The notes under the pieces are model-generated. The model was given only the letters and a program-made list of their open reading frames with translations, ran no database searches and was not told where the DNA came from. 35,032 nt of DNA from an uncultured Clostridia bacterium (GTDB lineage: Bacteria > Bacillota > Clostridia > TANB77 > CAG-508): contig CALXWL010000009.1 in NCBI GenBank assembly GCA_944392385.1, forward strand, positions 1-35,032, written 5' to 3'. How positions within the stretch are numbered: position 1 is the first letter of the stretch; every line of letters starts with the position of its first letter. Shown here in pieces: positions 1 through 6,783 of this stretch. The position numbers and the translations under genes are program-made.

Positions 1-1001
1 TTTATGTAGTACGCATACCTTCCACTTGTTGCTAAGCCACTTTCTCCGTCACTTGCATTTACTGTTACTTTTATGCTTTCTGCTGTTATTTCATTTATTG
101 TTATTGTTCCTGTTGGATCGGTTTTATCTTGTATGTCCATACTTGTGTATTCTCCTGCATTGTTTCCATCTGTTAATCTTGCATATATTGTTGTTCCATG
201 GTTTAGATTGCTTATTGTTCCTCCATTTTGTATATCTGTCCAACTTCCGCTTATTCCATTTAGTTGATATTCTATATCATAATTTGTGTTTGTATGTATT
301 GTTACTCTTGCTTTTCCTGAGCTCCATATTACATTTGAAAATGTTATTGCTCCTTCTTCTAATCCTGATGTTACTGTGCCTGTTGTTCTTTGCGTTGTTC
401 CTGTTCCTACGTTTCCTTCTTCGTCTCCGTTTACTTCTACTTTTATATCGTATGTTGTGCCTTGCGTTAGTCCTGTATATGTGTAACTCGAATTTGCATT
501 TGTTGTTTTTTGTTCATATGTACTTGCTAAAGCTTCTTTTATGTAATAGGTGTATTGTGGCTGTGATACCATTCCTGTTTCGTTATCTCTTGCTGTTACG
601 TTTACTGTTATACTGTTAGTTGTTGTTCCTCCTACTGTTACAGTTACTATTGGTGGGGTATTATCTATTATTTCTCCTCCGCCTCCTTCGTTGTTATTTC
701 CTTCTCCACTTGTGTTATTATTTTCTCCACCTGTATTATTATTTTCTTCACCTGTATTTGTATTTGGGTTATCTTCCGTATTTTCTTGAAGTTTATCCCA
801 TTCGTTCATTAATTCATCTATTGTTTCTTGTTCCTCTGCTACTCTATCATTTGTTTTATCTACTGAGTCTTTTGCTGTATCGAATAGCTTGCCATCTATT
901 GCTACATCTATTGTTACTGCTGCTAAGATTAATAGTATTACTATTGTTATTATCAACGCTATTAGCGTTATCCCTTTTTGTTTTTTATTTTGCATATTCA
1001 C
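1..1001 (-). CDS. Type IV prepilin-like surface protein with Fn3-like repeats (C-terminus lies beyond the window)
   Basis: The gene begins on the minus strand and runs off the left edge with no stop. The N-terminus is MNMQNKKQKG|ITLIALIITIV: a short basic leader, a Gly cleavage site and a membrane helix, as in prepilin-peptidase substrates. The mature +5 residue is Ala instead of the usual Glu. A segment containing IDGKLFDTAK follows and is nearly identical to one in the prepilin-like protein at 14943-16028. Then come a Glu-rich helical stretch, an Asn/Gly/Thr/Glu low-complexity linker (about residues 70-105), and at least two Fn3-like beta repeats with paired motifs such as YTYYIKEA and YAYYIK. 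A GTG start at 1001 is preferred because GGAGGGAG (1007-1014) is well spaced for it; ATG at 995 is the alternative. It is probably an extracellular adhesin or pilus-like subunit. The fold assignment is by eye. Confidence 0.8.
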   Translation of the reverse strand, partial: MNMQNKKQKGITLIALIITIVILLILAAVTIDVAIDGKLFDTAKDSVDKTNDRVAEEQETIDELMNEWDKLQENTEDNPNTNTGEENNNTGGENNNTSGEGNNNEGGGGEIIDNTPPIVTVTVGGTTTNSITVNVTARDNETGMVSQPQYTYYIKEALASTYEQKTTNANSSYTYTGLTQGTTYDIKVEVNGDEEGNVGTGTTQRTTGTVTSGLEEGAITFSNVIWSSGKARVTIHTNTNYDIEYQLNGISGSWTDIQNGGTISNLNHGTTIYARLTDGNNAGEYTSMDIQDKTDPTGTITINEITAESIKVTVNASDGESGLATSGRYAYYI

Positions 1002-1051
1002 ATTTACTCCCTCCATTTTTTATTTTCAAAATATATAATTTCATTATATCT

Positions 1052-1200
1052 ACGAAGCCCTTCTAGAAAGCCCCTTTAACAAGGGGGCTGTCGCCTTAGC
1101 GACTGGGGGTTCTTGGGCTACCTCTCTGGAGCAGAACCTTCCGTCAGACTTCGTCTGCCACCTCCCTTGTTAAAGGAGGTTTTTTGATGGGCTTCGAAGT
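1052..1200. repeat. Palindromic mobile-type repeat, about 150 bp, without cargo
   Basis: The outer inverted repeat ACGAAGCCC / GGGCTTCGAAGT encloses two different hairpin ends. The left one contains CCCCTTTAACAAGGGGG then a GTCGC...GCGAC stem. The right one, read on the minus strand, contains CCTCCTTTAACAAGGGAGG and a CAGACGAAGTCTG stem. The left hairpin sequence recurs almost exactly at both ends of the DUF559 element at 34335-34742, so this looks like a cargo-less member of the same dispersed family. It separates the prepilin gene from its leader ORF. No open reading frame is visible inside. Confidence 0.75.
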
Positions 1201-1304
1201 TTTTATAATTGAAGTTATGAACCATAAATTTTTCCATAATAATGTTTATGAGATAATAAAAAAGATTAATTTAGCAAGCTTAAAAGATAGTTTTTAGATG
1301 TTGT

Positions 1305-1342
1305 TTTCTAACTTCTAACATCTAATCTCTAACTTCTAGTAA
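1305..1342. repeat. Heptamer repeat tract (CTAACTT-type)
   Basis: Units CTAACTT, CTAACAT, CTAATCT, CTAACTT follow each other with a 7-bp period. Similar tracts lie in several spacers of the ribosomal cluster. It overlaps the end of the leader frame at 1329-1476, and its TTAG units supply that frame's stop. No coding function is apparent. Confidence 0.6.
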
Positions 1343-1476
1343 CTAAATTAATCTTTATGTTCCTATATTTTATATATAATTTTTTTACACTACCAATAAA
1401 GCCCTCATTTTTTAAATTACGGCTCTCTCTCTCTCTCTACAGTACCAACGGTTTTAGCTTGTGCCATTATATTCAT
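1329..1476 (-). pseudogene. Short leader ORF, homologous to 16032-16343, out of frame at an (AG)8 tract
   Basis: The start at 1476 (MNIMAQAKTVGTVERE...) has a GGAG site 9 bases upstream. With the present tract (CT)8 on the plus strand at 1423-1438, translation stops at 1417-1419 after 19 residues. The next frame, entered at 1424, reads SRNLKNEGFIGSVKKLYIKY and closely matches SRNLENEGFISSVRKLYIKY in the leader at 16032-16343. The four codon differences there are conservative or synonymous, as expected for translated sequence. Seven or ten AG units would join the start to this frame, so the gene may be phase-variable and currently OFF rather than dead. Function is unknown. The N-terminal part differs from the second copy. 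Confidence 0.6.
1423..1438. repeat. Dinucleotide microsatellite (CT)8 / (AG)8
   Basis: Eight perfect CT units on the plus strand lie inside the leader reading frame at 1329-1476. A change in unit number would change the reading frame of the conserved downstream segment. Confidence 0.9.
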
Positions 1477-1537
1477 GTTTATTTGCTCCTTTTTTCTTTA
1501 TTCTTCTTTATGTGTTCTCATATACGTACATGTTTTT

Positions 1538-1566
1538 ATTTTACAATATTAATTCTTCCTTTTCAA
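1538..1566 (-). promoter_or_regulatory. Sigma-A-type promoter of the leader/prepilin unit (copy A)
   Basis: On the minus strand, TTGAAA (1561-1566) is followed by a 17-base spacer and TAAAAT (1538-1543). The same hexamers with the same 17-base spacing occur at 16365-16393 in front of the homologous leader, which supports function. Confidence 0.65.
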
Positions 1567-1582
1567 TATTTTTTTATTAAAT

Positions 1583-1626
1583 GTAATATTTTTGTAATAT
1601 GTTCGTAATATGTTTATAATATTTGA
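1583..1626 (-). promoter_or_regulatory. Iteron array, 11-bp period, upstream of the promoter (copy A)
   Basis: On the plus strand the units start at 1583, 1594, 1605 and 1616: GTAATATTTTT, GTAATATGTTC, GTAATATGTTT, then ATAATATTT. The period is exactly 11 bp. The first unit lies 17 bp from the -35 box, the same distance as in the copy at 16410-16442. A further GTAATATTTTT occurs at 1650. This layout suggests binding sites for a regulator on one helix face; the protein is unknown. The rest of 1477-1763 holds no gene. Confidence 0.6.
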
Positions 1627-1763
1627 GGTTACAATTCACAGCCATCTTTGTAATATTTTTGTGACCCTATTTACTAACAAATATCAATAGTTTTTTGATT
1701 TTTCATACATTGTATCCACCCATAAAAACAACTCAACATATATTTTTATAGAATTATTTTATC

Positions 1764-1838
1764 ATAAATTAATCATAAAATATATATGTTGAGGTTATTT
1801 TTATTTAATTCTCAGACAGCCTTACATCCCCGTGTCTA
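1764..1838. repeat. Direct repeat, left copy, flanking the toxin-antitoxin cassette
   Basis: This stretch matches 2762-2837 at about 71 of 75 positions with a single-base indel, in the same orientation. It ends with CCCCGTGTCTA seven bases before the stop of the antitoxin gene. The two copies bracket a cassette of about 1 kb. Confidence 0.85.
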
Positions 1839-1844
1839 CCGTTT

Positions 1845-2144
1845 CTACTCTTCTTTTGAATTATATATAAGTACTTCTTCTAAATCTTCATCCTCTAATA
1901 AAGACCCTTTGATTCCTCCTGTTGTTATAATATCTACATCTTTTTCTAATGCCTCTTCTAGAGCAAATTTGACTTCTACAATTTTAAATCCTTCTGCAAC
2001 ATCTTCTGTTTTTACTAAAATATCTATGTCACTATCTTTTTTTTGTTTCTTTTTTGCATAGGAGCCAAATAGCCATATATATGTAAGATTGTATTTTTTT
2101 GCTACTGGCTTTATCTTTTCTTTAATTTGTTCTATTTCACTCAT
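1845..2144 (-). CDS. mntA: MntA-like minimal nucleotidyltransferase antitoxin
   Basis: This 99-residue protein has the minimal nucleotidyltransferase signature GS(Y)x9DxD: FGSYAKKKQKKDSDIDILVK at about residues 28-47, with two Asp metal ligands. Proteins of this family neutralise a HEPN toxin by adding AMP groups to a Tyr near the toxin's active site (type VII toxin-antitoxin). I chose ATG at 2144 because AGAGGTGAT lies just before it and the HepT stop is at 2152-2154; an in-frame ATG at 2162 would overlap the toxin gene. It is shorter than many MntA proteins but holds the whole catalytic core. It is co-transcribed with the toxin. The left direct repeat begins right after the stop. Confidence 0.85.
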   Translation of the reverse strand: MSEIEQIKEKIKPVAKKYNLTYIWLFGSYAKKKQKKDSDIDILVKTEDVAEGFKIVEVKFALEEALEKDVDIITTGGIKGSLLEDEDLEEVLIYNSKEE

Positions 2145-2151
2145 CGTACAA

Positions 2152-2499
2152 TCACCTCTCATTTATGATTTTTATACAAAAATTTTTTATACTTATGGTT
2201 TCTTTATCAGCTACATTCCATAATATTAATTTATCAATGGTTTCATAATTATGTACCACTATATCTCTCATTCCTGCAATATTTCTCCATGGTATTTCAT
2301 TATACTTTTCTCTAAATTCATTTGGTAATCTCTTTACTAGCTCTCCTATTTGTGTAACAGGTGTTAATATGGCATTCTGATATATACTATTTTTTTCAAA
2401 TATTTCATAATTATATCCAAAATATTCTTTTGTTTCTTCTATCATATTACAATGTTTTATTAATGCTAATAATATTTTTCTTGTTCTTTCATCTATCAT
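2152..2499 (-). CDS. hepT: HepT-like HEPN ribonuclease toxin (DUF86)
   Basis: This 115-residue, mostly helical protein ends with WRNIAGMRDIVVHNYETID (about residues 71-89). That contains the HEPN R-x4-H core (RDIVVH) followed by the Tyr that MntA enzymes modify in characterised pairs. HEPN toxins of this type cleave RNA when unmodified. The start has AAGGAG about 9 bases upstream. The gene lies immediately upstream of the nucleotidyltransferase on the same strand, the standard hepT-mntA order. The pair may act as a defence or plasmid-type stability module; direct repeats on both sides support horizontal arrival. Confidence 0.88.
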   Translation of the reverse strand: MIDERTRKILLALIKHCNMIEETKEYFGYNYEIFEKNSIYQNAILTPVTQIGELVKRLPNEFREKYNEIPWRNIAGMRDIVVHNYETIDKLILWNVADKETISIKNFCIKIINER

Positions 2500-2599
2500 A
2501 CTTAATTTCTCCTTTACTATGATTGTATCACAAATCGCTCTGAAATAATAATCTTTTTAATATTATTCGCGTTTTTCATTTGCTGTTTATACTTATTAC

Positions 2600-2627
2600 A
2601 TTATATCATAAAATTTTATAAAGTCTA
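2600..2627 (-). promoter_or_regulatory. Possible promoter for hepT-mntA
   Basis: On the minus strand, TAGACT (2622-2627), a 16-base spacer and TATAAT (2600-2605) lie about 100 bases before the toxin start. The -35 box is weak, and the region is AT-rich enough for chance matches. Confidence 0.4.
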
Positions 2628-2688
2628 TCTTTATTAGCTAATTTTGCCATATATTATAACATATTTTTAGAATTTTAGATACGGATAT

Positions 2689-2759
2689 ACACGGGGACGA
2701 AGTTTTTGTTTTTAAGTTGTCGGGTTGTAACCTTAAAGACAAAATCTCCGTCCCCGTGT
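2689..2759. repeat. Inverted repeat with CGTCCCCGTGT arms
   Basis: Perfect 11-bp arms ACACGGGGACG (2689-2699) and CGTCCCCGTGT (2749-2759) enclose about 50 bases. The GACACGGGGAC core also occurs in both direct-repeat copies (near 1831 and 2830) and at 6638-6650 upstream of purA. It looks like a REP-type dispersed repeat. No transposase is visible here. Confidence 0.6.
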
Positions 2760-2761
2760 CT

Positions 2762-2837
2762 ATAAATTAATCATAAAATATATATGTTGAGGTCATTTTT
2801 ATTTAATTTTCAGACAGCCTGACATCCCCCGTGTCTA
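2762..2837. repeat. Direct repeat, right copy, flanking the toxin-antitoxin cassette
   Basis: This is the partner of 1764-1838 in the same orientation, with four or five differences. It directly follows the CGTCCCCGTGT inverted repeat, so the two repeat types may form one composite unit. Confidence 0.85.
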
Positions 2838-2849
2838 TGATTTTGTCAA

Positions 2850-2909
2850 TATTTTTACGATGTATCGTAAAAATATATTCATTTGCAAATTTTTTTACGG
2901 TACACCGTA
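2850..2909. promoter_or_regulatory. Paired operator-like palindromes, consensus TACGRTGTAYCGTA
   Basis: The first palindrome (2850-2875) has perfect 12-bp arms around a GT centre and the core TACGATGTATCGTA. The second (2896-2909) is TACGGTACACCGTA, the same core on the other strand with matched changes in both arms. The centres are 40 bp apart, with ATTTGCAAAT (2881-2890) between. They resemble dimeric repressor sites, but no regulator gene is adjacent. The remainder of 2500-2988 holds only the repeats listed and no convincing gene. Confidence 0.5.
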
Positions 2910-2988
2910 TATTCTCTCTTGATTATTATAATTATTTCGCTTTATCAAAATAATTATATGCATTTAGTTATTGTTTTTGTAACAATAG

Positions 2989-3261
2989 TTATAAAAATCT
3001 AAAATTTATCGGCTTTTTATTGGCGGTTATCGGCGCAATATAAAATTTCTGTATAGTTATGTGTTTTAGGCGATTGCTTTTCAAAGATGTATTTTTCTTT
3101 TTATCTAGTTTTCTTATTGTAACAACTAATGCTACGAATAAGGCAAATGCGATAGCAATTACTACGACAAGTTCAAAAAATAATATATGAACATAAAATT
3201 TCATATAATTCTGCTGAATGTGTTTGTTTAATTTTTTCTGATGAGGTGGTACATAAAACAA
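2989..3261 (-). CDS. Possible small membrane protein, hypothetical
   Basis: This 90-residue frame has one clear hydrophobic segment (about residues 30-50, rich in Val/Ala/Phe) followed by the positive stretch RKLDKKK, as in a single-span membrane protein. The ATG at 3261 has no good ribosome-binding site. A better-placed start lies upstream (AGGTGAT before ATG at about 3280, MKKKILIVL), but in a different frame, so the gene may be frameshifted or spurious. I do not recognise the family. Confidence 0.35.
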   Translation of the reverse strand: MFYVPPHQKKLNKHIQQNYMKFYVHILFFELVVVIAIAFALFVALVVTIRKLDKKKNTSLKSNRLKHITIQKFYIAPITANKKPINFRFL

Positions 3262-3325
3262 TTAAAATTTTCTTTTTCATAGTATCACCTAATCTATCTT
3301 AATAAGAATACAAAATTTATAATTT

Positions 3326-4393
3326 TTATTGAAATTTTGTTATATCATTAATTTTTGCTGCAAAGTATGGTGTATCTTTGTCTTCTTCCATTAAGAATAT
3401 TGCAAACGTGTCATCTATATAGAATTCTCTTTTATCTAGTTCTAATGAATCTGATAGATTTAGCATTATACCTGCTTCGCTTTTTACTTTTCCACCTTCT
3501 CTATCTAATTCAAATTCTATTGTTTGAATAGCCTTTTCAATTCTTGCATCACTTATATAATTTGCAAATGGCTTGTCTTGAAGCTCTGTAAATTCTGTCT
3601 TTTCTTTTAATTTTATATTTGGTATTTTTACTAATTCATCTGTTTTTAAATATTTGCTACCTTCATAATCTTTTTCTTGCTCTCTAATGTTTTTGTATAT
3701 TTCATTAAATGTTTTTCCTTCTGGATTTTTGCATAGTATAACTTCATCTTCTTGTTTTGTTAATAGTTTGATTGCAAAATCGTTTTTTGAGTTGTAATAT
3801 AATACTTTTACTTGTCCTTGTAGCTCTCTTGTTGGATCTTCTTTTATTCCAAAGTATTCTATATTTTCATAGTCCCCAAATTTGTCATTTTCAAGCTTTT
3901 CAAATGCTTTTTCAAATTGAAACTCTTTTTTAAGCATAGCATATAAGAAATAATTGTCTGATTCCCTATTCTCCCAATTAAAATCATCAAGTATATCACT
4001 TGTTTCATTAAATTTATCTTTTATTGCTTTTTCTATTTCTTCTTTTAATTCATATGATGGGGTTCCTACGATTTTATAATAATATTCCTCTGAAATGTCA
4101 TCTTCTTTAAAGGTTTCTTTATTTAAATTTTCAACTACTTCTAGTTGTGGTTCAAATTCAATATCGGCTTTTATTATATCATTTTTCATATCATTCCATA
4201 TTAATTGAAATGTACCACACCAAATTGTATCGTTTTGTATTTCATCTTCAAGAGTTAATACTGTTGTTATTCCCTCTGTGCTTGAAAATTCTATTTTTAC
4301 ATCATCCTTTGATTTTTCCATTGCATATTTAATTCCGCATACTGCTAAGATTATAATAATTATTACTATTACCATTTTTAATATTTTTTTCAT
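3326..4393 (-). CDS. Membrane-anchored extracytoplasmic protein of unknown function
   Basis: This 355-residue protein starts with an uncleaved-looking anchor, MKKILKMVIVIIIIILAVC, and the rest is hydrophilic and acidic (many Glu, Asp and Lys). No lipobox fits well, because the residue before Cys is Val. There are no catalytic motifs, repeats or Cys clusters that I can name. It is probably bitopic, with the domain outside the cell. It stands alone between a GNAT gene and small hypotheticals and has an isolated start at 4393. I do not recognise the family. Confidence 0.75.
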   Translation of the reverse strand: MKKILKMVIVIIIIILAVCGIKYAMEKSKDDVKIEFSSTEGITTVLTLEDEIQNDTIWCGTFQLIWNDMKNDIIKADIEFEPQLEVVENLNKETFKEDDISEEYYYKIVGTPSYELKEEIEKAIKDKFNETSDILDDFNWENRESDNYFLYAMLKKEFQFEKAFEKLENDKFGDYENIEYFGIKEDPTRELQGQVKVLYYNSKNDFAIKLLTKQEDEVILCKNPEGKTFNEIYKNIREQEKDYEGSKYLKTDELVKIPNIKLKEKTEFTELQDKPFANYISDARIEKAIQTIEFELDREGGKVKSEAGIMLNLSDSLELDKREFYIDDTFAIFLMEEDKDTPYFAAKINDITKFQ

Positions 4394-4521
4394 AGTTCCA
4401 ACTCCTTTAGCATTATATTAACTCACTTAAATGCATTTCTTGTATTCCTATATATACATCTCTATCTTCACCTAGTGAATAGCATTTTATTGTTTAATCA
4501 TGTAGACACTATCTTTCATCT

Positions 4522-5055
4522 TTATAATTTAATCCAATATACTTGTACATTTTCATTATTTTTATATATATACTCTTTTTCTAATTTTCCTCCCGCATTT
4601 ACTATTGTTTTTCTTGAGCCTTCATTTTCCTTATCACATGAAATCATTACTTTTTCCAGTTTTAAGTTGTTTTTGCAAAATTCTAATGCAAGAGCCAGCA
4701 TTTGAGTAGCATAGCCTTTTTTTCTTTCTGTTGGTCTTACACCATAACCTATATGTCCTGCATAGTTTCTCAAAAATTCATTTGTTAATTCATGTCTTAC
4801 ATCTATCATACCTACTATTTTATTATCACTTTTTCTAATACCTAAAAAATTAGTATGTACTGTCCAATTATCATTTAACGTTTCATGACTTGATTGTTCT
4901 TCCAACAAATCAAGCCATTCATTGTAATCATTCATTTTATCCCATAAACTACAAGCGTGAATTTTATTTTCTCCATATTTTATATGTTCATTTTTATACT
5001 CTATCATTTTCTTTTCATATTCTTTCGTTGGCTTAACTAATATTATTTCATCCAT
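4522..5055 (-). CDS. GNAT-family N-acetyltransferase (RimJ/RimL type)
   Basis: This 177-residue protein has the GNAT acetyl-CoA binding motif A: IGYGVRPTERKKGYATQML (about residues 102-120), with the RKKGYA pyrophosphate loop after strand beta4. A conserved strand, KVMISCDKENEGSRKTI, and a C-terminal YWIKL follow. The family acetylates small molecules or protein N-termini with acetyl-CoA; the substrate cannot be told from sequence. A GGAGGGCGATAAT site precedes the ATG. The gene is monocistronic. Confidence 0.88.
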   Translation of the reverse strand: MDEIILVKPTKEYEKKMIEYKNEHIKYGENKIHACSLWDKMNDYNEWLDLLEEQSSHETLNDNWTVHTNFLGIRKSDNKIVGMIDVRHELTNEFLRNYAGHIGYGVRPTERKKGYATQMLALALEFCKNNLKLEKVMISCDKENEGSRKTIVNAGGKLEKEYIYKNNENVQVYWIKL

Positions 5056-5191
5056 ATTATCGCCCTCCTACATAAATCGTTCCAAACTTAAATCAGCATC
5101 TGTTATTAGAATACCACAAATCCAATTATTCTGTCAAAATTATCAAACATATAATTTTGCAGGAACAGGCATATATATATAATCTACAAAT

Positions 5192-5225
5192 ATAGAGTAA
5201 GTAAGCCTAAACTTACATACTCTAT
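5192..5225. terminator. Hairpin between purA and the GNAT gene
   Basis: ATAGAGTA-A-GTAAG and CTTAC-A-TACTCTAT pair with one A-A mismatch around a six-base loop. It lies about 60 bases past the purA stop. On the purA strand only a weak T tract follows, so its role as a terminator is plausible but not certain. The 229-base spacer holds no gene. Confidence 0.5.
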
Positions 5226-5284
5226 TCTTTTATTATTCTTGCTAGTGTCTTAATATGTATTTTTTATTACATACATCTAAGAAT

Positions 5285-6562
5285 CTATTTTTTTACTTCA
5301 ATATAACCTTCACGTTCTGGACTAACAGATATATATCTTATTGGTGCTCCTGTTTTTTCTTCAATAAATTTAATATAAGCTCTTGCTTCTTTTGGTAAAT
5401 CTTCCAAAGTTCTTGCTTGAGAAATATCTTTTTTAAAGCCTGGTAGATATTCAATAATTGGTTTTGCCCTATTTAAGGCATCTCCTGTTGGAAAATCAGT
5501 TGTTCTTTTTCCATCTACTTCATATTCTACACATACAGGTATTTTGTCCATATAAGAAAGGACATCTAGTTTTGTTAATGCAATTTCATCTGCACCTTGA
5601 ACTCTTATTCCATATTTTGATGCTGGAACATCAAATGGTCCAACACGTCTTGGACGACCTGTTGCTGCACCATATTCTCCTCCAGTTTCTCTTAATCTTT
5701 CAGCTTCCTCTCCAAACATTTCTGCAGTAAAAGGTCCTTCTCCAACACAACTTGAATATGCTTTCATTATTCCAACTACATTATCTAACTTTTTACCTGG
5801 AATTCCTGCTCCGCAAGTTGCATATGCAGAAATAGTTTGAGAAGATGATGTATATGGATAAATTCCAAAATCAATATCTCTTAGTGCACCTAGTTGTGCT
5901 TCAAACATTATATTTTTCCCTTGTTTAGTAGCCTCATCTAAGTATTTGCTAACATCTGTAATATAAGGTTTTACTATTTCTCCATATTTTTTAAGCCACT
6001 CTAAAGTTTCTTCTAACTTAATTGGATTTGCTCCATATCCTTTTTCTATTGTAAGGTTTTTCCAATCTATTATTCCTTTTAGTTTTTCTTCTAATGTATT
6101 GTAGTCTAATAAATCTCCTATACGAATACCTTTTTTTGCATACTTATCAGCATACACAGGTGCAATTCCACGTCTTGTTGAACCAAATTTTTTGTCTGCT
6201 AGCCTTTCTTCCTCTAAAATATCTTGCTCTTTATGATATGGTAAACAAATTATAGCTTTTTCGCTTATTTTAAGATTTTCAGGCGAAACTTCTATTTCCT
6301 TTTCTCTTAACCTTTCAATTTCTCCGGCTAAATGTTCAATATCAATTACCATTCCATTTCCCATAACATTTACCGTACCTTCTCGTAAAATTCCTGAAGG
6401 TAATAAATTTAAAATAAATTTTCCTCTTTCATTAACAACAGTATGTCCTGCATTATTTCCACCTTGATAACGGACTATAATGTCATACTTTGATGAAAGT
6501 AAATCAACCATTCTTCCTTTACCTTCATCTCCCCAATTTATTCCTACTATTGCAGTTAACAT
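5285..6562 (-). CDS. purA: Adenylosuccinate synthetase
   Basis: PurA makes adenylosuccinate from IMP, aspartate and GTP, the first step to AMP. The 425-residue length is normal. Visible motifs are the GTP/IMP loop GINWGDEGKGRMVD at the N-terminus with the catalytic Asp and Lys, GNNAGHTV with the catalytic His, GSTRRGIAPVYADK, and GRPRRVGPFD. Several family signatures deviate from the E. coli-like consensus: GIAPVY instead of GIGPAY, and TSSSQTISAYATCG in the hinge region. This points to a divergent Clostridia subtype. It is monocistronic, with its own promoter and an AGGAGG site. Confidence 0.95.
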   Translation of the reverse strand: MLTAIVGINWGDEGKGRMVDLLSSKYDIIVRYQGGNNAGHTVVNERGKFILNLLPSGILREGTVNVMGNGMVIDIEHLAGEIERLREKEIEVSPENLKISEKAIICLPYHKEQDILEEERLADKKFGSTRRGIAPVYADKYAKKGIRIGDLLDYNTLEEKLKGIIDWKNLTIEKGYGANPIKLEETLEWLKKYGEIVKPYITDVSKYLDEATKQGKNIMFEAQLGALRDIDFGIYPYTSSSQTISAYATCGAGIPGKKLDNVVGIMKAYSSCVGEGPFTAEMFGEEAERLRETGGEYGAATGRPRRVGPFDVPASKYGIRVQGADEIALTKLDVLSYMDKIPVCVEYEVDGKRTTDFPTGDALNRAKPIIEYLPGFKKDISQARTLEDLPKEARAYIKFIEEKTGAPIRYISVSPEREGYIEVKK

Positions 6563-6600
6563 ATTTTAACCTCCTTATTTTTTTGAAATAAGACATGCCT

Positions 6601-6629
6601 ATTATAACATAGCCATGTTTTTTTGTAAA
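6601..6629 (-). promoter_or_regulatory. Promoter of purA
   Basis: On the minus strand, TTTACA (6624-6629), a 17-base spacer and TATAAT (6601-6606) give a near-consensus sigma-A promoter. A start site near 6593 would leave a leader of about 30 bases, too short for a purine riboswitch. Confidence 0.7.
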
Positions 6630-6727
6630 GTATACATAGACACGGGGACACTTTTTATGCTAAACTATATAATAAAATACTTAACGATTGGTTAATATAA
6701 TGTTGTATATATTTCTATAGGCTAAAG

Positions 6728-6764
6728 CCCTCCAGACATAAACTCCGTCCATATGTCTGAAGGG
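6728..6764 (+). promoter_or_regulatory. Stem-loop directly before the amidohydrolase ribosome-binding site
   Basis: CCCTCCAGACATA (6728-6740) and TATGTCTGAAGGG (6752-6764) pair over 13 positions with one mismatch and an 11-base loop. The stem ends about 5 bases before GGAAGGAG, so it could influence translation or mRNA stability. A TATAAT at about 6697-6702 is a candidate -10 box. It may instead be a REP-like remnant. Confidence 0.45.
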
Positions 6765-6783
6765 TTGGAAGGAGATTTGTTTT

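Noticed and set aside
26..1066. Leucine- and phenylalanine-rich plus-strand frames over the first kilobase
   Set aside because: They are antisense to a clear minus-strand prepilin-like gene; the Leu/Phe/Ser/Val composition comes from its A-rich codons.
6563..6783. Possible purine riboswitch between purA and the amidohydrolase gene
   Set aside because: The purA leader would be only about 30 bases and the other side shows a single hairpin without conserved riboswitch loops.
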